Part shown: one piece after another, positions 23,711 to 28,672 of the stretch | How the letters are laid out: every line of letters starts with the position of its first letter | How positions within the stretch are numbered: position 1 is the stretch's first letter | NCBI GenBank assembly: GCA_003244035.1 | Contig: QHBV01000191.1 | Span: forward strand, 155-28,826 | Reading direction: 5' to 3' | Length of the DNA: 28,672 bases | From: Solirubrobacterales bacterium | GTDB lineage: Bacteria > Actinomycetota > Thermoleophilia > Solirubrobacterales > Solirubrobacteraceae | Notes under the pieces: model-generated | Seen by the model: only the letters and a program-made list of their open reading frames with translations | Told to the model about the DNA's origin: nothing | Database searches by the model: none | Translations under genes and position numbers: made by a program

Positions 23711-24783
23711 CCCGGGTCGACGCCAACCGGCGGTGAATCCGTCGTAGTGCGCAAGGATCGCTTGCTGATTGCGATCCCATTCGGGCGCCAGCGCGCCGTG
23801 TCGAGCCACACGATCGCCGCGAGGGCGACCAGGACCGTGACGATCGAGAGCGCGGCGAGCACAGTCGCGCCTGCGCGATCCCCGGCGATCGCCAGCGCGC
23901 ACAGGGTCGCCTGCGTGACCGCCAGCGCAGCCGCGACGCGCCGCGGCGAGCCCAGCGCCAGCAGTAGGCGGTGCGTCAGGTGATCGCGGCCGCCGGTCAC
24001 GAGCGCCACACCGCGCCGCAGTCGCGACACGCTCACGAGCGTCGTGTCGAGGATCGGGAGCCCGGCGAGCAGCGCGCACGCCAGCAGGCTCGTGGCCCCC
24101 ACCTGCAGGTGGCGAGCGACCGCCATCGCCAGCGCGGCGACGAGGAAGCCGACGAGCATGCTCCCGCCGTCGCCGAGGAAGATCCGCGCCGGCCGCGCGA
24201 GGTTCCAGCGCAGGAACGCCGCGCACGCCCCCGCGAGCGGGAACGCGAGGCCGGTCAGCGCCGGCTGCCCATGGATTGCGGCGAGCGTCCCGATCCCGGC
24301 GGCCGAGACGCACCCGACCCCGGCGCACGCTCCGTCGAGGTTGTCCATCAGGTTGAACGCATTGACGAGCCCGACGATCCAGACCACGCTCAGCACGCCG
24401 TCAAGCGCGTCGCCGCCGTCGATGCTCCATCCGAGTCCAGCCATGATCAGCGCAACGGCTGCGAACGCCTCCGCCAGCAGCCTCCACTTGGGTGCGATCG
24501 CCGTCCGATCGTCGATCGTTCCCAGCAACCACAAGCCGATCGCGCACCCCAGCAGCACGAGCAGGCGTCCGTCCGGTGCCCCCAGCGCGATCGCCGCAGC
24601 CAGAAATCCCACGAGCACCGCCGCGCCTCCGAGGAAGGGCGTCGGCGCGCGGTGCCGGCGGTAATCGCGGGGCCGATCGTAGAAGTCCGTCCGGCGTGCC
24701 ATGGCCATCGCCGCCGGTGTCGCGACCAGCGATACCGCTCCGGCGATCGCGAACCCGACGGCGGCCGTGAGCTCAGTGCTCAC
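23707..24783 (-). CDS. WecA/MraY-family undecaprenyl-phosphate phosphosugar transferase
   Basis: This 358-residue, roughly ten-helix membrane protein starts at GTG 24783; GTG 24789 is an equal alternative. The family motifs are all present: DRPRDYRRHRAPTPFLGG near the N-terminus, NAFNLMDNLDG (about 135-146), FLGDGGSMLVG (about 198-209) and the substrate-site motif HLTHRL (about 266-271). It transfers a sugar-1-phosphate, commonly GlcNAc-1-P or an epimer, from UDP-sugar to undecaprenyl phosphate and so starts the repeat unit. The epimerase gene just upstream overlaps its start by about ten bases and may supply the UDP-sugar. A role in peptidoglycan (MraY) or teichoic-acid linkage is less likely given the neighbours. 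Confidence 0.9.
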   Translation of the reverse strand: MSTELTAAVGFAIAGAVSLVATPAAMAMARRTDFYDRPRDYRRHRAPTPFLGGAAVLVGFLAAAIALGAPDGRLLVLLGCAIGLWLLGTIDDRTAIAPKWRLLAEAFAAVALIMAGLGWSIDGGDALDGVLSVVWIVGLVNAFNLMDNLDGACAGVGCVSAAGIGTLAAIHGQPALTGLAFPLAGACAAFLRWNLARPARIFLGDGGSMLVGFLVAALAMAVARHLQVGATSLLACALLAGLPILDTTLVSVSRLRRGVALVTGGRDHLTHRLLLALGSPRRVAAALAVTQATLCALAIAGDRAGATVLAALSIVTVLVALAAIVWLDTARWRPNGIAISKRSLRTTTDSPPVGVDPG

Positions 24784-25750
24784 GCGCACCGACCATCGCG
24801 TCGAGACCGCCCGGCTGCTCCTCCGCGCGGAAGTACTGGATTGTGCGCTGCAATCCCTCGCGCAACGGCACCGCGGGCTCGTATCCGAGCTCAGCGCGTG
24901 CGAGCGAGAGATCTGCGAGCGAATGCTTGATGTCGCCGGGACGCGGTGCCGCGAACACGGGCTCGGCATCCGATGCCAGGAGCTCGCGCAGCTCCCTCAC
25001 GAGCCGGTTCAGCGTCACCTGCTCGCCGCACGCGACGTTGTAGAGCCTGCCGGCCGCCTTCGGAGCGTCGATCGCCAGCATGTTCGCCTGCACTACGTTC
25101 GCCACGTAGGTGAAGTCCCGCGACTGCTCGCCGTCGCCGAAGATCAGCGGACGGCGGCCGGCGAGCAGGGCGCTGATGAAGTTCGGGACCACGGCTGCAT
25201 ACTGCGAGCTCGGATCCTGGAGCGGGCCGAACACGTTGAAGTAGCGAAGCGTCACGGTCTCCAGCCCGTACACCTCGCGGAAGCTCCTGGCGTAGCCCTC
25301 GCCGGCGAGCTTCGCCGTGGCATACGGCGAGATCGGAAGGGTTGGCTGTTCCTCTCGCTTGGCGCTTGTGCCCGCGCCCCGCCCGTACACCGAGGAGGAT
25401 GACGCGAGCACGACCCGGCGGACTCCGTGGTCGCGCGCGGCGAGCAGCACGTTCAGGGTCCCGATCACGTTCGTGGCGTTGCTCGTCAGCGGGTCCTGAA
25501 TCGAGCGCGGGACCGAGGGCAGCGCCGCCTGGTGCATGACGATTTCGCAGCCGGAGACGGCGTTGTTGACCCGCTCGTAGCTCTGGATGTCGCCCTCGAC
25601 CAGGTCGACCTCGCCGCCGAGCGTGGCGAGGTTCGAGCGTCGACCCGTGGCGAAGTTGTCGAGCACCCGCACCTCGCAACCCTGTTCGAGCAGGTGTGCG
25701 GTCAGATGCGAGCCGATGAAGCCGGCCCCACCTGTGATGAGGACTTTCAT
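24773..25750 (-). CDS. WbpP/Gne-like UDP-N-acetylhexosamine 4-epimerase
   Basis: This 325-residue extended SDR starts at ATG 25750, with GGGATCCTG just before it. It has TGGAGFIG (6-13), LASSSSVYG (115-123) and Tyr143-x-x-x-Lys147 (YATAK). The segment HQAALPSVPRSIQDP (about 73-87) is the signature of WbpP-type enzymes, which prefer UDP-GlcNAc/GalNAc (or the uronic forms) over plain UDP-glucose. It is the first gene of a four-gene minus-strand operon with the WecA-like transferase and two glycosyltransferases, all overlapping, so it most likely makes the donor for chain initiation. Exact substrate preference cannot be read reliably from the sequence. Confidence 0.88.
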   Translation of the reverse strand: MKVLITGGAGFIGSHLTAHLLEQGCEVRVLDNFATGRRSNLATLGGEVDLVEGDIQSYERVNNAVSGCEIVMHQAALPSVPRSIQDPLTSNATNVIGTLNVLLAARDHGVRRVVLASSSSVYGRGAGTSAKREEQPTLPISPYATAKLAGEGYARSFREVYGLETVTLRYFNVFGPLQDPSSQYAAVVPNFISALLAGRRPLIFGDGEQSRDFTYVANVVQANMLAIDAPKAAGRLYNVACGEQVTLNRLVRELRELLASDAEPVFAAPRPGDIKHSLADLSLARAELGYEPAVPLREGLQRTIQYFRAEEQPGGLDAMVGAREH

Positions 25751-25928
25751 CAGGATCCCACGGCGTGGCCCAGCGCCAAGGCCAGCTCCGCCCTCCCGGT
25801 TACCACGTAGCTCAAGTGAATGGCTCCTGTTGTCTCTGGGAGGCCGGCCCCCAGATTGCGACGCGCTGACTCCAGGGTTGCTCCTCCGAGCGCCCCTGCC
25901 GAGCAGCGCATGCTACACCCCTGAGCAG

Positions 25929-25955
25929 CCGATTTAGCGAAAATGTGTAAATCGG
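25929..25955. repeat. Perfect 8-bp inverted repeat in AT-rich pocket
   Basis: CCGATTTA (25929-25936) and TAAATCGG (25948-25955) are exact inverted copies around an 11-nt spacer. This is an AT-rich patch in otherwise very GC-rich DNA. It lies between the start of the epimerase operon (25750) and the stop of the coiled-coil gene (25986). It may be an operator of the operon or a weak terminator of the coiled-coil gene; there is no T-run on either side. The rest of the 235-bp gap shows no gene. Confidence 0.6.
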
Positions 25956-25985
25956 TCGAGCTTGGAGGAGCGCGTTCGGCTCGGC

Positions 25986-26636
25986 CTAGCGGTGCTTGCG
26001 CAGGTGGAACAGACTGGCCCGGCGCCCAACCTCTTCGTCCGCCGGCCCGCCGTCCGGCGGACCGGCCTCGTCCAGCTGCTCCGGAGCCATGTCCTGTGGC
26101 GCCGTGTCCTTAACCGCGGTGTCCTCAGCCGGGGTCGCAAACGCCGCGTCCTCGACTGCCGCGCCCTCCACGACCGCATCTCCAGCCACCGGCTCGTCAG
26201 GGGGTGGGGGCTCCTCCGCCGTAACCTCGGGTGCCAACGGTTCGGGGCGCGAGCTGATCTGCTCCTTGGCCGCCGCCAGCGCCTCCCGCAGTTGGTTGAG
26301 CTCGTCGATCAGCGCGGCCGGCTGTTCCCGGATCTGGCGGATCTCCTCGCTCAGCTCAGCGATGTCCTTGCGCAGCTTGCTGACCGCCGCTTGACGTTCC
26401 TCCGCGGCGGCGTGCAACCGCTCCACAGCCGCCCGCGGTGCCGCCGTGAGCGCCTGCGCGGCCTCCTCCGCCACCGGCTCGGCATCTGGCTGCATGGGTT
26501 CCGCCACAGCCTCGACTGCCGAGCCCGCGAGGGCCTGGTCGGCCCCCTCGTTCGCTTCTGCGCTGGAGAGCGCCGCTTCACCCTTCACCGGCGCAGTGGA
26601 TTTCGTACCCCGCGCGTCCTCCGTCATCCAGCTCAT
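25986..26636 (-). CDS. Small acidic coiled-coil protein of unknown function
   Basis: This 216-residue protein starts at ATG 26636, preceded by AAGAAAGGGCG, one of the few good ribosome-binding sites in the window. I do not recognise a family. Residues of about 66-120 form a clear heptad-rich coiled coil (ERLHAAAEERQAAVSKLRKD, IAELSEEIRQIRE). The flanks are low-complexity Ala/Glu/Pro-rich and acidic, and the last eleven residues are basic (RRASLFHLRKHR). There is no signal peptide or membrane helix. It is divergent from the long coiled-coil gene across a 114-bp gap that holds an 11-bp palindrome, so the two may be co-regulated and may interact, though nothing proves this. A link to the polysaccharide locus is not evident. 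Confidence 0.65.
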   Translation of the reverse strand: MSWMTEDARGTKSTAPVKGEAALSSAEANEGADQALAGSAVEAVAEPMQPDAEPVAEEAAQALTAAPRAAVERLHAAAEERQAAVSKLRKDIAELSEEIRQIREQPAALIDELNQLREALAAAKEQISSRPEPLAPEVTAEEPPPPDEPVAGDAVVEGAAVEDAAFATPAEDTAVKDTAPQDMAPEQLDEAGPPDGGPADEEVGRRASLFHLRKHR

Positions 26637-26670
26637 CGCCCTTTCTTGTCACATCCCGGGAGCCACAGCG

Positions 26671-26681
26671 GCTACGATAGC
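26671..26681. promoter_or_regulatory. 11-bp palindrome GCTACGATAGC, second copy
   Basis: It is identical to 14767-14777 and again lies in a gap between divergent genes (26636 minus, 26751 plus). TACGAT (plus) and TATCGT (minus) would be overlapping -10 boxes. The minus-strand leader would be about 30 bases and contains the AAGGG ribosome-binding site; the plus leader would be about 65 bases. Confidence 0.4.
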
Positions 26682-26750
26682 GGCTTGCGGCGCCCCAGCC
26701 CACAAGGGTCGGGACGAACACTCTCTGTACTGAACCGGAGCGGCAGCTGA

Positions 26751-28672
26751 GTGCGAACAGTTGAGCTCGCTGATCTCGATCGGGACGTGTGGTTCGAGCT
26801 GGCCGAGTTTGAGCTCCTTCCGGCGAGCGCCGATTCGATGCTACTTCGGCTGACGGGTCGGTGGGGTGCTACGAGCACCCGCCGGCTGAAGCAGCCGGAG
26901 CTCGTGCTCAATCTCGATGGGGCTCGTCACGTGCTCGAGCTCCTCACCGGCGATGAGCCCGATCCGCAGGCCACCGAGCAGGGCTCTGCATGGACGGCGG
27001 GCTACAGCGCGCCGAGGAGCCTGCTGGCGCGTCCACGCGTCAGCTGCACACTGGAGCTCGAGGGGGACACATTTGCGTTGATCCCGGTGGGCATCCCCGC
27101 CGACACCCGCTCGCAGGTGATCCAGGTGGTCGATACTCGGGAGGCCCTGGCGATCGCCAATCAGCGTGCTGCGGCGGCAGAGCAGGAAGCGTCCGCACAG
27201 CTCGAGGCGCGAGCGCAGCTGGAACGGGCGCTGGGTGAGCGCGAGAGCGAGCTGTCTCGGCTGCAGATTCACGTCGAGGCCGCGACGCAGCAGCGGGAGT
27301 TGGAGAGCTCCACCGCGGCGCGGCGGCAGCACGAACAGGAGCTGCGTGACCGCAGCCTGACGGAGGCCCTGTCGGTTGTTGACGTCGAAGCCGCACGGCT
27401 GCAGTCGCAGGTAATCGAGCAGGAACGACGCTACGTGATCGCCGCCGGCGTGCTCGAGCGGCTGACCGCTCGGCTGGGGCAGGTCGATGGCCGCGCTGTC
27501 GACCTCGACCAGGCGATTGCCGAGACCGAACGTCTTGCGGCGCCGATCGAAGTCGAGCGGGCTCGCGCAAGTGGGCTCGAGCGGGATCTCCTGGCCGAGC
27601 GGGGACACCTGGAGTGGCTGCAGGCCGAGCGTGACGCCGAGCGTGACCAGCTGCAGCGGCAGGTCAGGAGTCTCGAGTCCGAGCTTCACCGGGAGCGCAC
27701 CCGGCGAGAGGGCGCCGACCGAGAGCTGGCGCAGGCGCGCCAGCTGGCCGAGCGCGGCGACGACGAGGCGCGGAGGCTGGCGGCCGAGCACGCGGAGGAT
27801 CTCGAGATCCACCGCCGGCTGGGCGACTTGGTGGCTGGCACGGAGAAGCGTGCCGCGACATTGGTTGAGCAGGTAGCGGCGTTGCAGAGCGCTATGTCGA
27901 TCATCGGTGAGCGCAGTCTCGAGCTCGAATGCCGCAGCGCCGAGGAGAGCGAACGCGTGGGCGCCCTCACGGAGGGAGCCGTCGAGCTCGGAACGAAGCT
28001 CGACGCACAGCTGCGTCGAGAGACGGGGCTCAGTCGAACGCTCGACGATGTGCGGGCGCGCGTCGAAGCCCGAGACGTCGAGCTCTCGGTGGCCCGTGGT
28101 CGCGCCGAACAGCTGGAGAGCGAGCTCACGGAGACACGATCGGCGCGCTCCGCCCTCGATGGCGAGCTCATGCAGAGCGAAGCGACGCGTCGGCAGATCG
28201 ACGCCGAGCTTGCGCAGGGACGGGACGAGCTGGCCGCGACCGAGCGTCGCATCGAGTTGCTTGCCACCGAGCGTGACGATGCGATCGCATATCGACAGGA
28301 GGCCGAGCGGCGAGTGCAGGGACTCCGGGCGAGCGTGGGTGCGTTCAACGACCGGCTGTCGATGTTCCACCTCAGGGTCACGAATGCCGAGGCCCGCGCG
28401 GGGACGCTCGATCGTCGAGCAGCGGAGGCCGGCGCTTCGATCGAGGCGCTCCAGGAGATGACCGACGACCTCGCCGAGCAGCTGGCGGCCCGCCAGGCCG
28501 AGCTGGCGCGGGCAAGCGCGCAGACCAAGCTCCAGGAGCGCGCCGCCGAGCAGTCGGCCGGACGGGTGCAGCAGCTGGAGGCGTCGCTCGACGCGATCGC
28601 GCTGGAACGGGCTGAGGAGGTCCGGGAGGCGCAGGCGCGCACAGAGGAGCTGGCCCGCGAACGCGACGCCGC
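26751..28672 (+). CDS. Long coiled-coil protein with unassigned N-terminal domain (partial)
   Basis: GTG 26751 opens a frame with no stop to the window edge, about 640 codons. GGAG lies ten bases upstream. Residues 1 to about 118 look like a compact beta-rich domain with a conserved-looking core (LLRLTGRWG, RRLKQPELVLNLDG, SLLARPRVSCTLELEG, FALIPVGIP). I cannot name it. From about residue 128 the sequence is an almost unbroken coiled coil of Glu, Arg, Gln, Ala and Leu heptads, as in ATQQRELESSTAARRQ and RQAELARASAQTKLQ, with no membrane helix in the visible part. Proteins of this shape act as scaffolds, cytoskeletal or polar organisers or large spacers, but no function is assigned. Long antisense open frames cover the same bases, yet only the plus frame has coiled-coil periodicity and codon bias. 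What follows beyond 28672 is unknown. Confidence 0.75.
   Translation, partial: MRTVELADLDRDVWFELAEFELLPASADSMLLRLTGRWGATSTRRLKQPELVLNLDGARHVLELLTGDEPDPQATEQGSAWTAGYSAPRSLLARPRVSCTLELEGDTFALIPVGIPADTRSQVIQVVDTREALAIANQRAAAAEQEASAQLEARAQLERALGERESELSRLQIHVEAATQQRELESSTAARRQHEQELRDRSLTEALSVVDVEAARLQSQVIEQERRYVIAAGVLERLTARLGQVDGRAVDLDQAIAETERLAAPIEVERARASGLERDLLAERGHLEWLQAERDAERDQLQRQVRSLESELHRERTRREGADRELAQARQLAERGDDEARRLAAEHAEDLEIHRRLGDLVAGTEKRAATLVEQVAALQSAMSIIGERSLELECRSAEESERVGALTEGAVELGTKLDAQLRRETGLSRTLDDVRARVEARDVELSVARGRAEQLESELTETRSARSALDGELMQSEATRRQIDAELAQGRDELAATERRIELLATERDDAIAYRQEAERRVQGLRASVGAFNDRLSMFHLRVTNAEARAGTLDRRAAEAGASIEALQEMTDDLAEQLAARQAELARASAQTKLQERAAEQSAGRVQQLEASLDAIALERAEEVREAQARTEELARERDA

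Noticed and set aside
26841..28370. Long minus-strand open frame of about 509 codons
   Set aside because: It is antisense to the coiled-coil frame. Its product has no domain logic, while the plus strand shows heptad periodicity and normal third-position GC.

Overview
The window is very GC-rich, with short intergenic gaps, many GTG starts and 4-base stop/start overlaps. It begins with the last 101 codons of rpoC. These features point to a high-GC actinobacterium. A deep-branching group such as Thermoleophilia/Solirubrobacterales is my guess from the general look of the proteins, not from any search.

Layout. (1) 1-306: 3' end of rpoC, closed by a GC hairpin with a T-run. (2) 371-25750: a large cell-surface polysaccharide locus. 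Export and polymerisation genes are an O-antigen ligase/polymerase-like protein with TPRs (371-2527, minus), a Wzc-type chain-length regulator fused to a BY-kinase (2607-4685) and a Wzx-type flippase (20084-21457). Glycosyl transfer is covered by two GT-C-like membrane proteins, one broken by two frameshifts (4713-6321) and one intact (6360-7820), and by three soluble GT4-like enzymes (14856-16043, 21438-22511, 22508-23710). Chain initiation is likely the WecA/MraY-like phosphosugar transferase (23707-24783), in a tightly overlapping minus-strand operon behind a WbpP-like UDP-HexNAc 4-epimerase (24773-25750). Sugar tailoring includes a C-methyltransferase / dTDP-sugar 3,5-epimerase / SDR trio (9622-12289), a UDP-glucuronate-4-epimerase-like enzyme (13764-14759), two complete AsnB-type amidotransferases (7656-9530, 17303-19231), the relic of a third (about 12308-12455), and three further SAM methyltransferases.

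Working model (inference): the WecA-like enzyme loads the first sugar on undecaprenyl phosphate. The GT4-like enzymes extend it with HexNAc, uronic acid and a branched deoxysugar. AsnB-like enzymes amidate uronic carboxylates and methyltransferases decorate the repeat. Wzx flips it, and the ligase/polymerase and the Wzc-like kinase polymerise it and set its length.

(3) 25986-28672: a divergent pair of coiled-coil proteins, one small and acidic (25986-26636, minus), the other a long coiled-coil frame starting at GTG 26751 and still open at the window edge after about 640 codons.

Most worth a second look: this open-ended coiled-coil gene, the two compensating frameshifts in the GT-C-like gene, the decayed asnB copy, a glycosyltransferase whose only plausible start is CTG, an 11-bp palindrome shared by two divergent promoters, and TAnnnT boxes 7-10 nt before starts that lack a Shine-Dalgarno sequence.
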